This document shows positions 51,612 through 61,500 of a stretch of 64,000 nucleotides of DNA, piece by piece (position 1 is the stretch's first letter; every line of letters starts with the position of its first letter). Under the pieces are notes generated by a model that had not been told where the DNA came from, searched no databases, and saw only the letters and a list, made by a program, of their open reading frames with translations. Source of the DNA: Niabella beijingensis (lineage in GTDB: Bacteria; Bacteroidota; Bacteroidia; Chitinophagales; Chitinophagaceae); the NCBI RefSeq assembly GCF_020034665.1, contig NZ_JAIQDI010000001.1:2232001-2296000 (forward strand), in the 5' to 3' direction. The translations under genes were made by a program, and so were the position numbers.

Positions 51612-51646
51612 GTGATAAATATTACATTTTTAATAATATCACATGA
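51608..51646 (-). promoter_or_regulatory. Leader hairpin covering the susC start codon
   Basis: Minus-strand TCATGTGATA (51646-51637) pairs with TATCACATGA (51617-51608); a further TATTA/TAATA stem lies inside, giving about 15 bp in all. The ATG start codon (51611-51609) is part of the right arm. The sequence GCTTCATGT (51649-51641) can instead pair with ACATGAAGC (51670-51662). See findings for the switch model. Confidence 0.6.
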
Positions 51647-51669
51647 AGCATTCGTTATATAGCTTCATG

Positions 51670-51677
51670 TAAAGTTA
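51670..51677 (-). promoter_or_regulatory. Possible -7 element of susC
   Basis: Minus-strand TAACTTTA differs from TAnnTTTG only at the last base, with a TTG about 18 nt upstream. If it is used, transcription starts near 51664 and most of the upstream pairing segment would be outside the RNA. An ECF-sigma promoter at another place is equally possible. Confidence 0.3.
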
Positions 51678-51728
51678 ACACATCCTTATCAGGAACAACG
51701 GTATCAGCCGTGCCCTGCTTCCCGGTAA

Positions 51729-52802
51729 TTACCGGTACGAACTGATAAATACTTCATGGTTCTCGATTTTATACTCAAAGGGATTTGCAAGCCGGAGCGC
51801 CTCCAGGGCCTGGACCAGTGTTTCTTTTTCAAACGACCCGTTGAAGCTTAAGTCCTTTACCCGTTCATCTGTAAAATGAATTGTTATATTGTACCAGTGT
51901 TCCAATTTGCTGGCAAGACTTACAAAATCGTCTCCACGGAATTCCAGCCGGTTATACATCCATGCCGTCTCTATACGGTCGGCTTCTGTCTTCGTGCTGT
52001 CGATCGGCTCGATCTTTATTGCTTCGCGCCCTCCTTCATCTTCTGAGGCATTGTCTTCCGCAAGCAGGGTATTGGGCACTACCAGTTTCTGGTTGGGATA
52101 AAGCAATACCGGTTGAAAATCTTTTTTTCCCCCGTGCTTGGTAACACTGATCAGCCCCCGGTACAAGGCTGTTGTGGTAAGGGTTTCATCGGTGTAGGCC
52201 TTTACATTAAACGCTGTTCCCAGCACCTTTATATCCATATTCCCGGCATGCACGATAAATGGCTGCTCCGCCTTTTTTACCACATCAAAAAAAGCCTCTC
52301 CCTCCAGTTTTACCTCACGGGTACGGCCTTTGAAATCGGTGACATAAAACAAACGGGAGCCTCCATTGAGCCACACACTGCTGCCATCCGGCAGTACCAG
52401 CTGTTTCCGGCTGCCCCTGGGAGCCTCCAGGGCTATCCGGTATGCAGGCCGCAAGCCCGCCTGAGGCGTGCGGCTAATACCCCAGTAAAGACAGATGCCG
52501 GCAATCACTGCGGCAGCGGCGCCATAATAAACAAACCGCCTGCGGATCAGTTTTGCCCGGCCCGGATGTATCGCTTCGCTGCCGCCTGCGGCTCTTGCCA
52601 ACAGTGCTTTTGCCTGCGTTGTATAATCTTCCGGCTGGTGTTGCTCTTTGCCTTTTTTCAGAACTTCATACAGCAATGTATATTGTTGCTGCAGGTCCTG
52701 ATGCTGTGCCAGATATTGCTGAAGCTCCTTCTTTTCCGATTCGGTTGCCTCGCCATAAATGGCACGTGCCATCAGGTTCCATATAAAATCTCCATTCCTC
52801 AT
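51729..52802 (-). CDS. FecR family anti-sigma factor
   Basis: A 357-residue transmembrane regulator. The cytoplasmic N-terminus (MARAIYGEATESEKKEL, residues 8-90) should hold the sigma factor. One membrane helix follows (YYGAAAAVIAGICLYWGI, residues 90-110). The periplasmic FecR domain spans about residues 130-230 (GSSVWLNGGSRLFYVTDFKGRTREVKLEGEAFFDV, broken by its turns), and the C-terminal DUF4974 portion (DFVSLASKLEHWYNITIHF, residues 290-357) is the segment that meets the STN domain of the receptor. It lies between the sigma factor and SusC genes in the same direction, the standard arrangement for trans-envelope induction. Confidence 0.93.
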   Translation of the reverse strand: MRNGDFIWNLMARAIYGEATESEKKELQQYLAQHQDLQQQYTLLYEVLKKGKEQHQPEDYTTQAKALLARAAGGSEAIHPGRAKLIRRRFVYYGAAAAVIAGICLYWGISRTPQAGLRPAYRIALEAPRGSRKQLVLPDGSSVWLNGGSRLFYVTDFKGRTREVKLEGEAFFDVVKKAEQPFIVHAGNMDIKVLGTAFNVKAYTDETLTTTALYRGLISVTKHGGKKDFQPVLLYPNQKLVVPNTLLAEDNASEDEGGREAIKIEPIDSTKTEADRIETAWMYNRLEFRGDDFVSLASKLEHWYNITIHFTDERVKDLSFNGSFEKETLVQALEALRLANPFEYKIENHEVFISSYR

Positions 52803-52878
52803 GTATAAGCGAACATCTGTCGCTATCTATTAAGGACAGGGATTTTAAAATGATCTACTATATAAATGGGAAAAATTT

Positions 52879-53478
52879 TTATTTATTTTTCGCAGCCGGT
52901 TTCTGGCGGAGGCTTTTAGGCAGCCCCAGCGACTCACTGATACGCTTTACCGCAAGCGCCATCTGTACATCGATCGTATTAACCGAGATATTCAGTATTT
53001 CAGCCACCTCCTTATAACGAAGCCCATCCTCCCGCACCAGCTTAAAGATCATTTTACAACGGGGCGGCAGTTGTTCCACGGCATGGTTCACCCGCCGGAG
53101 CATTTCTGCCGTGACGACGCGTGTAAAAGGGTCGGCATCAAAAGAGGCAACCGCCGTGGTCATTTCATCCAGTCCCGAAACCGTCCATTCCCGGGCTTTA
53201 AGCGAGAGCTGGTTGAGCGACTGGTTTTTTACCGCAACATATAAATAAACGGAAGGGTTGACAATATCCCCCAGCCGGGACCGGCCGAGCCACAATTTGG
53301 TAAATACATCTTCCACCACATCGGTGGCAAGCTCCGGCACCCTTACCAGGGAAAGGGAAAAATTATACAGGCGTTTATAAAAACTATTATATAAACGTGT
53401 AAACGCCGCTTCATCACCACCGGCTATCTTTTGCCGCAGCTGGGGCCATTCCTCTTCTGTATGGTCCGGATTGTTAAT
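52879..53478 (-). CDS. ECF RNA polymerase sigma factor with non-standard start codon
   Basis: A 199-residue ECF sigma factor if it starts at the ATT at 53478. Region 2 begins with AGGDEAAFTRLYNSFYKRLY and continues through TDVVEDVFTKLWLG; region 4 is LPPRCKMIFKLVREDGLRYK and EVAEILNISVNTIDVQMALA. No ATG, GTG or TTG exists in frame until a GTG at 53340, which would delete half of region 2. A stop (TAA at 53484-53482) closes the frame two codons upstream of the ATT, so the gene must start between there and region 2: ATT 53478 gives the usual length, CTG 53439 is an alternative. Its own -7 element lies 20 bases further up. FecR follows. Confidence 0.85.
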   Translation of the reverse strand: MNNPDHTEEEWPQLRQKIAGGDEAAFTRLYNSFYKRLYNFSLSLVRVPELATDVVEDVFTKLWLGRSRLGDIVNPSVYLYVAVKNQSLNQLSLKAREWTVSGLDEMTTAVASFDADPFTRVVTAEMLRRVNHAVEQLPPRCKMIFKLVREDGLRYKEVAEILNISVNTIDVQMALAVKRISESLGLPKSLRQKPAAKNK

Positions 53479-53498
53479 TTTTTAAAAAATTGTACCTC

Positions 53499-53506
53499 CA
53501 AAGGTA
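53499..53506 (-). promoter_or_regulatory. -7 promoter element of the ECF sigma gene
   Basis: Minus-strand TACCTTTG is an exact TAnnTTTG match. Transcription would start near 53492, about a dozen bases before the ATT, which limits the choice of start codon. A GGAGG follows directly but is too far from the ATT to be a standard ribosome site. Confidence 0.6.
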
Positions 53507-53515
53507 ACCATTTCC

Positions 53516-53529
53516 CTAACACCTGTTAG
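53516..53529 (-). promoter_or_regulatory. Inverted repeat in the sigma-gene promoter
   Basis: CTAACA and TGTTAG around CC lie 10 bases upstream of the -7 element, within the spacer and -33 area. It could be a repressor or activator site for the PUL control genes; there is only one copy to judge by. Confidence 0.35.
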
Positions 53530-53722
53530 AAAAACCATCGGCTGTCTGTTGCTAAATAATTTCTAATAAAATCACGTCCTTGTTAAATCCGTTTATACCA
53601 TATATCGGTTTTAAGGAAAATTCTAGATATTTTTTACTACTAACCGTTATAAATCAAATATTTAATCGTTAATTTTAGGTAAAATAGCGGATTTATCTGT
53701 AGTTTTTTGTAATTCAAATCGG

Positions 53723-53730
53723 TATATTTG
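53723..53730 (+). promoter_or_regulatory. -7 promoter element of rpoN
   Basis: TATATTTG is an exact TAnnTTTG match, with a leader of about 38 nt to the ATG at 53774. A T-rich run (53703-53709) lies upstream, closer than the usual -33 spacing. Confidence 0.5.
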
Positions 53731-53773
53731 TAATTTACGGCGCGATTTTTGAGACGTCGCACGATTTTTAAAA

Positions 53774-55258
53774 ATGGCTTTAGGACAATCATTACAACAA
53801 AAGCTTTTACAGAAGTTATCACCCCAGCAGATTCAGCTTATGAAGCTGCTGCAGGTGCCTACAGCCAATCTGGAAGAGCGGATAAAGGAGGAGATGGAAG
53901 AGAACCCGGCATTGGAACTGGATGAAGGGAAACATAGCGATGACGGGGAGCTGAAAGATGAATTTACGGACGGGAACGACAGTCTTGATGATTCCGATAA
54001 CGGGCAGGACGATTACGATACTATTGACGTGAGTGATTATGTGCACGACGGAGATGATGATATTGCCGATTATAAAACCCGCGAAGACCATTACGGGGAT
54101 GATGAGAACCGGCAGCTGCCCATTAAAACAGAAACCAGTTTTTACGATACGCTGGAAAACCAGCTGGGACTGCTTTCCCTGTCGGATAAGGAGCACCAGA
54201 TCGCGCAGCACATCATTGGCAGCATCGATGAAGACGGCTACCTGCGCCGTGATACCCCTGCCCTGGTGGATGACCTGGCCTTCCGGCAGAACATAGAGAC
54301 CACAGCAGCCGAAGTGGAAAGCATCATTCAAAAGATACAGCAGTTCGACCCGCCGGGAGTAGGCGCACGGGATCTTACCGAATGCCTGCTGCTGCAGTTA
54401 AAACGGCAAAAACAGGAAGGAAAGGAAGTGGATAAAGCCATCCTGGCGATTGAAAAATATTTCGACGAGTTTACCAAGAAACATTACGAAAAGATACAGC
54501 GTGGTCTGGGCCTTACCGAAGAAGAACTGAAAGAGGTAATGCAGCAGATCGTAAAGCTGAATCCCAAGCCCGGTGGGAACATCGGAGCGGTAAACAAGGC
54601 CGAAAGCTATGTGGTTCCCGACTTTTTTATTATGAACAATAACGGAAAGCTGGAACTGACCCTGAACAGCCGCAATGCTCCGGAACTGCGCATCAGCGAG
54701 GGATACCGGGATATGATGAAGGAATACGACCGCGGTTCAAAAAAGGACAAACAGCAGAAAGAAGCCGTACTGTTCATCAAACAAAAGATCGATGCCGCCA
54801 AGTGGTTCATCGATGCCATCCGCCAGCGCCAGCATACCCTGCTGGATACGATGTCGGCCATCATGGAGCACCAGGAGGAATTTTTCCTTACTGGTGATGA
54901 GACCAACCTGCGTCCCATGATCCTGAAAGACATTGCCGAAAAGACCAACCTGGATATTTCCACGGTAAGCCGGGTAGCCAACAGCAAATTCGTACAAACC
55001 GAATTTGGCACCTACCGGTTAAAATTCTTCTTCAGCGAATCGCTCAGTACCGACAGCGGTGAAGAAGTTTCCACCCGTGAGGTAAAGAAAATACTGACGG
55101 ATCTTATTGAGAACGAAAGCAAAAAACATCCGTATAGTGATGAAAAGCTGACCGAAATGCTGCAGGAAAAAGGCTATAACATCGCCCGCCGCACGGTAGC
55201 CAAATACCGGGAGCAGCTGAATATACCTGTTGCAAGACTGCGGAAAGAGCTGGTGTAA
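53774..55258 (+). CDS. rpoN: RNA polymerase sigma-54 factor
   Basis: A 494-residue sigma-54. Region I is the Gln/Leu-rich N-terminus (QSLQQKLLQKLSPQQIQLMKLLQ), region II the long acidic linker at about residues 50-120 (DDGELKDEFTDGNDSLDD and more), and region III contains the core-binding part (PPGVGARDLTECLLLQLKR) and the helix-turn-helix (DISTVSRVANSKFVQTEFG). The C-terminal RpoN box is ARRTVAKYREQLNIP. It directs transcription from -24/-12 promoters activated by enhancer-binding proteins; I did not find such a promoter in the window. Its -7 element at 53723-53730 is of the housekeeping type. Confidence 0.98.
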   Translation: MALGQSLQQKLLQKLSPQQIQLMKLLQVPTANLEERIKEEMEENPALELDEGKHSDDGELKDEFTDGNDSLDDSDNGQDDYDTIDVSDYVHDGDDDIADYKTREDHYGDDENRQLPIKTETSFYDTLENQLGLLSLSDKEHQIAQHIIGSIDEDGYLRRDTPALVDDLAFRQNIETTAAEVESIIQKIQQFDPPGVGARDLTECLLLQLKRQKQEGKEVDKAILAIEKYFDEFTKKHYEKIQRGLGLTEEELKEVMQQIVKLNPKPGGNIGAVNKAESYVVPDFFIMNNNGKLELTLNSRNAPELRISEGYRDMMKEYDRGSKKDKQQKEAVLFIKQKIDAAKWFIDAIRQRQHTLLDTMSAIMEHQEEFFLTGDETNLRPMILKDIAEKTNLDISTVSRVANSKFVQTEFGTYRLKFFFSESLSTDSGEEVSTREVKKILTDLIENESKKHPYSDEKLTEMLQEKGYNIARRTVAKYREQLNIPVARLRKELV

Positions 55259-55396
55259 GGTCGATGTGATCGATCGGCAGGCAATGCTGCAAAACCGTTG
55301 TTTACAATGCTCCCGTTCAAAAAATTTGTTCCCATCTTTTTCCTCATTTCGTAAATCAATTTTCCGATCGCGTAAACCATCCCATCCGGGGCAGGA

Positions 55397-55404
55397 TACC
55401 TTTG
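55397..55404 (+). promoter_or_regulatory. -7 promoter element of the siderophore-type receptor gene
   Basis: TACCTTTG matches TAnnTTTG exactly. Transcription would start near 55411, which excludes a start codon further upstream and supports the ATG at 55429. No iron-box-like site was recognised. Confidence 0.5.
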
Positions 55405-55428
55405 CAGGCTGAAACAAAAAATCCTCAA

Positions 55429-57873
55429 ATGAGCCGGTATTGTTACGCCCTATTCCCTTTTCTGCTTTTTTTTCTGACAATCGCTGCCGCAGCACAAACC
55501 CCGGGAACCATCAAAGGAAAGATCACTACCTCCGATGGAAAACCCGCGGCCGATGTAACCGTATCCTTAAGCAATACAACAAAAGGGACCGCAGCCAACG
55601 CCAGGGGATTGTATGAGATCCGGAATGTTGCGCCCGGCTCCTATATCTTATCCGTTTCCTTTACCGGTCTTACCACCCAGGAGAAACCGGTGAAAATAGG
55701 CTCCGGTGAAACCCTGGTTGTTGATTTTGTGCTGAGCGAAAATGAAAAAGAACTGCAGACCGTTGTCGTTTCCTCACGGCGCGATAAACAGGCCAGTGAG
55801 TATGCTGCAAAAATGCCCCTGAAGAACCTGGAGAACCCCCAGGTCTACAGCACTATTTCCGCAGATCTGCTCAACCAGCAGGCCATTACCTCCTATGACG
55901 AAGCCCTGAAGAATGTTCCCGGTATCTTCCGGCTCTGGGAATCCACCGGGCGCGGCGGCGACGGCGGCTCCTATTTTACGCTGCGCGGATTTGAATCGCA
56001 GGTGACCATGGTGAACGGATTGCCCGGCCTCACCAACGGCAACCTCGACCCGGCCAACCTGGAAAAAATTGAAGTACTGAAAGGCCCGTCGGGTACCCTG
56101 TTCGGAAGTCCTGTGATCGGTTATGGCGGACTGGTGAATAATGTTACCAAGAAACCCTATGATGATTTTGGTGCCAGCTTTAACTATATCGCCGGAAGCT
56201 TCGGTCTGAACCGCATTACAGCGGACGTTAACCTGCCGTTTACAAAAGAAAAAGGAACCGCGGTAAGGATCAATACGGCTTACCAGCAGGAAAATAGCTT
56301 CCAGGACCAGGGATTCCGGAAATCCTTCTTTGTGGCACCCACGCTTGCGTATAAATTAAATGATAAGTTGTCCTTCCTGTTGCTTACGGAATTCATGCAG
56401 GAAGAAAAAACAAATCCCACGATGCTTTTCCTTGGCCGGGACATGCCCATGCAATTCAAGGATCTGAAAGATCTCAACTATAATAACAAACTGTCGCTTA
56501 CCAGTAATGATCTTACCATGAAAAATCCGCGGTTCAACCTGCAGGGGCAGATGATCTACAAGCTGGCGCACAACTGGACCTCACAGACGGTACTGTCGCG
56601 CGGACAATCCGAGTCGAAAGGATATTATACCTATCTCTACGATAACGAAAACGGCAGGCGGGATTTTGGGCTGTTCGCCACAAAAGAAAATGCACGGACA
56701 GCTACCACCGATATCCAGCAGAACTTCACCGGGGATTTTTACATCGGCTCCCTGCGGAACCGTATCGTGGTGGGGTTTGATTATTTCGGAAGGGATCAGT
56801 CGGCCTCCGGGCCCGGCTGGGGGAAGATCCATAATGTAAACGCCCAGGGCGAAGTTAACTATACCGATATTGATCCGGAAACCGGGGAAGAAATACAATT
56901 TCCGGAAGTGTACCTGACCCAGCAGTCGGTGGACCAGATGCTGGCCGGCACGGAACCTACCAGTTTCCTCGCAAGGGACAATGCCTACAGTACTTATGTA
57001 TCCAACGTTCTGAATATTACACCTTCCCTTATTGCCATGGTGAGTTTGCGGGCCGATTATTTTGACTCCAAAGGCAACCCGGCCGATAAGAGCGATGATT
57101 ATCATCAATGGGCATTATCCCCGAAATTTGGCGTGGTATACCAGCCCCTGCCGGATAAGCTCTCCATTTTTGGGAATTATATGAATGGCTTCAAGAATAT
57201 TGCTTCATCCCAGGTAAGCGATGATGAAGGGAATCCTATTCCCGGCGAAGTACGGGTTTTTAAACCGGAGCATGCCAACCAGGTGGAGTTTGGTATCAAA
57301 ACCAATTTCGGCGGCGATAAATTTACTTCCACCATCAGCTATTACGATATCCGCGTGGATAACCAGGTGTTGCCGGATCCCATAAACACGCGGAATTCCA
57401 TACAGGGCGGAAGCAGCCGCAGCCGCGGCCTGGAAGTCGACATCAATGCCAGGCCCTTTACCGGTTTTTCCGTTACCGCCGGTTACAGTTATAACGACAG
57501 CAAAATATTAAAGGGCCGGGAAGGCGATGTATGGCTGGAGGAAGGCCGCCGCCCTTTCTGGGCAGGTCCTGCAAACCTCGTCAACTTATGGGCCGTTTAT
57601 AAGATCAGTTCCGGACTGGTGAAAGGTCTGGGTCTGGGCTTTGGCGGGAACTATGCCGGCGAGAACCTTACGCTTAACAACAATTCGGTGGGTGTTTTCC
57701 GGATCCCCTCCTATACCCTGCTGAACGCGTCTGTCTTTTATGATGCGGATAAATTTCGCGTCGGTTTCAATGTAAACAATTTAACCAATGAGGAATATTA
57801 CGGCGGGGGATGGAGTACCGTAAACCCGCAGAAGCCAAGAAATGTAGCCATCAGCCTGATGTATAAGCTGTAG
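55429..57873 (+). CDS. TonB-dependent siderophore-type receptor
   Basis: From the ATG at 55429 this is an 814-residue outer-membrane receptor. A signal peptide (MSRYCYALFPFLLFFLTIAAAAQ) is followed by a carboxypeptidase-like domain (PGTIKGKITTSDGKPAADVTVS), a plug (EALKNVPGIFRLWEST, SYFTLRGFESQVTMVNGLPG, IEVLKGPSGTLFG) and a barrel ending with PRNVAISLMYKL. The LRGF and KGPSGTLFG words are typical of ferric-siderophore receptors, so iron uptake is likely, with the substrate unknown. It sits alone after rpoN and converges on the repeat array. Confidence 0.9.
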   Translation: MSRYCYALFPFLLFFLTIAAAAQTPGTIKGKITTSDGKPAADVTVSLSNTTKGTAANARGLYEIRNVAPGSYILSVSFTGLTTQEKPVKIGSGETLVVDFVLSENEKELQTVVVSSRRDKQASEYAAKMPLKNLENPQVYSTISADLLNQQAITSYDEALKNVPGIFRLWESTGRGGDGGSYFTLRGFESQVTMVNGLPGLTNGNLDPANLEKIEVLKGPSGTLFGSPVIGYGGLVNNVTKKPYDDFGASFNYIAGSFGLNRITADVNLPFTKEKGTAVRINTAYQQENSFQDQGFRKSFFVAPTLAYKLNDKLSFLLLTEFMQEEKTNPTMLFLGRDMPMQFKDLKDLNYNNKLSLTSNDLTMKNPRFNLQGQMIYKLAHNWTSQTVLSRGQSESKGYYTYLYDNENGRRDFGLFATKENARTATTDIQQNFTGDFYIGSLRNRIVVGFDYFGRDQSASGPGWGKIHNVNAQGEVNYTDIDPETGEEIQFPEVYLTQQSVDQMLAGTEPTSFLARDNAYSTYVSNVLNITPSLIAMVSLRADYFDSKGNPADKSDDYHQWALSPKFGVVYQPLPDKLSIFGNYMNGFKNIASSQVSDDEGNPIPGEVRVFKPEHANQVEFGIKTNFGGDKFTSTISYYDIRVDNQVLPDPINTRNSIQGGSSRSRGLEVDINARPFTGFSVTAGYSYNDSKILKGREGDVWLEEGRRPFWAGPANLVNLWAVYKISSGLVKGLGLGFGGNYAGENLTLNNNSVGVFRIPSYTLLNASVFYDADKFRVGFNVNNLTNEEYYGGGWSTVNPQKPRNVAISLMYKL

Positions 57874-57879
57874 GTGTTT

Positions 57880-58510
57880 TGCCGCGAAGGCACGAAGTCA
57901 CAAAGGATACACAAAGAGTTATTCTCACAGTCTGTTTGCCGCAGAGGCTCTGAAGCACTGGGTCCGCAAAGCAACACCAAAAAAATCTTCGTGCATCTTC
58001 GGGCCTTAGAGCCTTGGTGGCCGTTTGCCGCAGGCACTGAAGTAAGCGAAGGCACGAAGTCACAAAGAATATACAAAGATTGCTCTCACAGATGACACAG
58101 ACTATCACAGACATATTGCCCGGACTGAAGCCTTCCGTATAAATCCGTGCCATCTCTGAGCCGCCACAACCCGTTCGCCACAGAGGCTCTGAAGCACTGG
58201 GGCCGCAAAGCAATGCCAAAAAATCCTTCGCGCATCTTTGAGCCTTTGAGCCTTCGTGGCCATCTCCTATCAAAGTACTAAATGACGTACTGGCCTTAAG
58301 ACCTTTCATGTAAATCTATGCCATCTGTGAGCAGCCACAGCCCGTTTGCCACAAAGGCTCTGAAGCACTGGGTCCGCAAAGCAATACCAAAAAATCCTTC
58401 GTGCATCTTTGAGCCTTTGAGTCTTCGTGGCCATCTCTCATCAAAGTATTAAATGGTGTACTGGTCTTAAGACCTTTCATGTAAATCTATGCCATCTGTG
58501 AGCGGCCTTA
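57880..58510. repeat. Array of ~171-bp intergenic repeats
   Basis: Between two convergent receptor genes lies an array of related units. Two full tandem units of 171 bp run from 58141 to 58311 and from 58312 to 58482 (marker words at 58141, 58312, 58483: AAATCTATGCCATCTGTGAG and variants), with a partial third copy after them. The inner word AGGCTCTGAAGCACTGG occurs at 57944, 58184 and 58355, and GCGAAGGCACGAAGTCACAA at 57884 and 58046. No reading frame is conserved across units. Pieces of the same family occur at 38896, 39355 and 41195. It resembles the 'cttcgtg...gtggc' intergenic repeats common in Bacteroidota genomes. Confidence 0.85.
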
Positions 58511-58569
58511 AAATAAGATCAGATACCGGAAGAACATTTTCTTCGTGTCTCTGCTCTTTGTGGCTGTTC

Positions 58570-61500
58570 TCAAAAGCTATACCGCAACCCGATCTGGAAC
58601 TGGTAAGGATCCCCCGAAGGGGTAACCACACCAGCTGTATTTACATTATACAGAAACTGCCGTGTAGCGGCATCAAAGGCTGTTCCCGTTTGCGGGGAAT
58701 AGATGGCCTGATTGCTCAGGGTTTTGCTGGATCCTTTGTATTTATCAAAGAAGTTCACCACATTAAACAGATCGCCCGAAAGTTCGAGGGCATGCGTTCC
58801 GGCAATACGGAACTTCTTTCCCACGTGCAGATCCAGTATACCGAAGAACCCGTTGATACCACCGTTACGTGCGGCCATTTTACCATTGTATTTGCGGATA
58901 TACTCCTTGATGCTCTCACTGGCGTTCGGATTGTCGAGCACGGCCTTAAGTCCGTTGCGGATATTTTCCGGAACGGACGGATCATTGATATCAAAAATAT
59001 ACGCCAGGTCGTTGTCGCTGGTTACAAAATCCCCGTTGCTGTTCACACCGGAACGCAGGGTATAGCGGGTGCCGCCCATTCCTGTATACCGTACGCCAAT
59101 GGTAAATCCGGCCAGCGTGGGTGATGTTCCGTAAAACACCACTTTATGACGGAACTGGTTATCGGAATACGCCATGCTACTCAGATCCCGGGGATCATCC
59201 TTGACTGGTAATACCAGTGTAGCGGTATTGGCCACGTTGCCGTTATAAGTGGCATTATCCTTATTATCATTCCAGGTATAGCTGGCAGAGATCTCTCCAT
59301 CCCGGAAGTATTGCCAGGTAGCGTCCACCACCACCGCGAACTGGTTTACTTTTCCAATGCTGTTCAGCTCCAGTACCCGGCCCAGTTTATTGCTGATACG
59401 GCCCTGCTTCCAGTCGGCATTGCCACTGGCCGGCATGGATTCCAGCGGTATAAATACACCGCGGTTATCTTCATTGGGAATATTGAAATAAGGGTTTGCC
59501 ACCATATTCCTGTCGAGGTAGAAATAGTTATGGCGGCCCAGGGTGATAAAACCGGTGATCCCCGCCCTGAGGCGATTGGTGATATAACGTGAGTAAGAAA
59601 GATTCGCCTTATAAACGGTAGGCACTTTTACATCTTTTCCGTTCATGTTGATAGTGGGCACCTGGAACTGCGGCAGCGTGGGAGCGCTGGACGGGTTCTG
59701 CCGGTATTCATTAAAGTTGGGCACAGGTATATCCGCTCCTCTTACATCCACCGTAGCCAGGTGCGTTCCGTCGAAGACCAGGTTGTTGATCACCATATAA
59801 TTGTTTATATCCGATGCAAAGATCCCTGCCCCAAGCCGGATGTAGTCGGTATGTGCCTCATTGATATCCCAGCTGAACTGCAGACGGGGTTGTACGATCA
59901 GTGAGTTCACTTTGTTGTCGGTACGTAATTTCAGCTCTTCAAACACCAGCTGGTTGAAGGGCGCAGAAGGATATTTGGCATAGTCGATCCGCAGTCCGCC
60001 GGTAAAATCCAGTCCCTTCGCGAGCCTTGTCTGCAGCTGTCCGTAAACACCGATATTCCAGATCGATGACTTCACTTCCTGGTCCGGACTGATGGGGGCT
60101 TCCCGGTAGTAGAGGTTGGGTTTGTTATTGAAAAAATCGGTCAGACTGTTGTATTCAAATCTTCCGTTCACCTCACTGCCATAGATGGATTTTGCAAAGG
60201 TCCCCATCAGATCAAAACCAAATACATATTTGATCTTATCCGTGTTCCAGTAAAAATTATCCACCAGCTGGATCACATTGTTCTTAAACCCTTCCTGTGC
60301 AAAGCGGTGCCCCCCAAACTGTACATTGGTCTTATATTCCTTGCCGTCAATAACCGAAGGTATGTTCCGGATGATGGCGCGGGGAATGTTCTCCCGGGGC
60401 AGTTCATCTCCGGGCTCGCTGCTCTGATAGGTATGCAGGTGCTGCAATTTGAGTTCATTGGTCATCCGGGAATTTACCGAGGTCCTTAAGGTTGCCAGCA
60501 GGCTGTTGTCGCGGTTGTAATCATTCCCTGCCGATTCATATAAGTTGATGGCGGTGTTGTCGATCAGTCCCAGTTTATTCTGATCACTGGTAAAGTTATT
60601 ACGGACCGTCAGCAGGTTTTTGTCATTGATCTGCCAGTCGATCCGGGCAAAAGCGGCATCGGAATTACGTGTTTTTGGAAAAGATCCGTATTGCGCATGA
60701 TTCGACAGCCCAAAGTGCTGACGGGCAAAATCGATCAGTTTATCCAGGGTATCCTTTCTTATTTTCAGCCGCAGTTCATCCTGTGGGGTCTGGATGTCGG
60801 CGATCACCAGCGACCGCTGATCCAGCTGATGATCCCAGGCCACAAAAAAATGAAGTTTGTTTTTAATGATGGGACCGCCGAGTGAAAAACCATACTGGTA
60901 GGTGGAATAGTTATTGTTCCGCTTATTACCCACGATATCATATCCGGAAGAAAGCTCGTTGGCCCTTCCGAATCCGAAAACAGATCCGTGGAAATCATTG
61001 GTACCGGATTTGGTCACCGCACTTACGGTTCCGCCGCCGCTTCGTCCGTAAGTAACATCGTACTGGTTGGTCACTACTTTAAACTCCCGCACGGCCTCAA
61101 TGGAAATAGAGTATGGCGCGCCGCTACGGCTGGTGGTGGGGCCGGCCGAAGTCGGGTTCTTTGCATTCATCCCGTCGATGGTATAGTTGGTGGAAGTGTT
61201 CAGCTGACCGGAAATACTTCCGCCCCTGCCCGCAAGCGGGGAAAGTTCGGTAAGGTTGGCAAAGTTCCTTCCGTTCACCGGCAATTGCGTCATCAGTCTT
61301 GAACCGATGGCGGTGGCAGCACCGATGTTCTCCACCTTTGCTTTAAGACCGGAAGACACTGTAACATTTTCAAGGTTCTGCACACTGGTTTCCATTTGCA
61401 TGTTTACCCGCAGGGCATCTCCCTGGTTCAGGAACAGGTTCTCCTTTTTCTGATCAGTAAAACCGGTTGAGGTGATCTGTACATAATAGGGGCCGCCCAG

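Noticed and set aside
53340..53478. Frameshift in the sigma gene as the reason for the missing start codon
   Set aside because: Region 2 is continuous in one frame up to the stop at 53484-53482, and an out-of-frame ATG upstream (GAATGG) meets a stop after 11 codons.
57880..58510. Repeat array as a CRISPR
   Set aside because: Units are 171 bp, whole-unit tandem duplicates without short repeats separated by unique spacers, and no cas genes are present.
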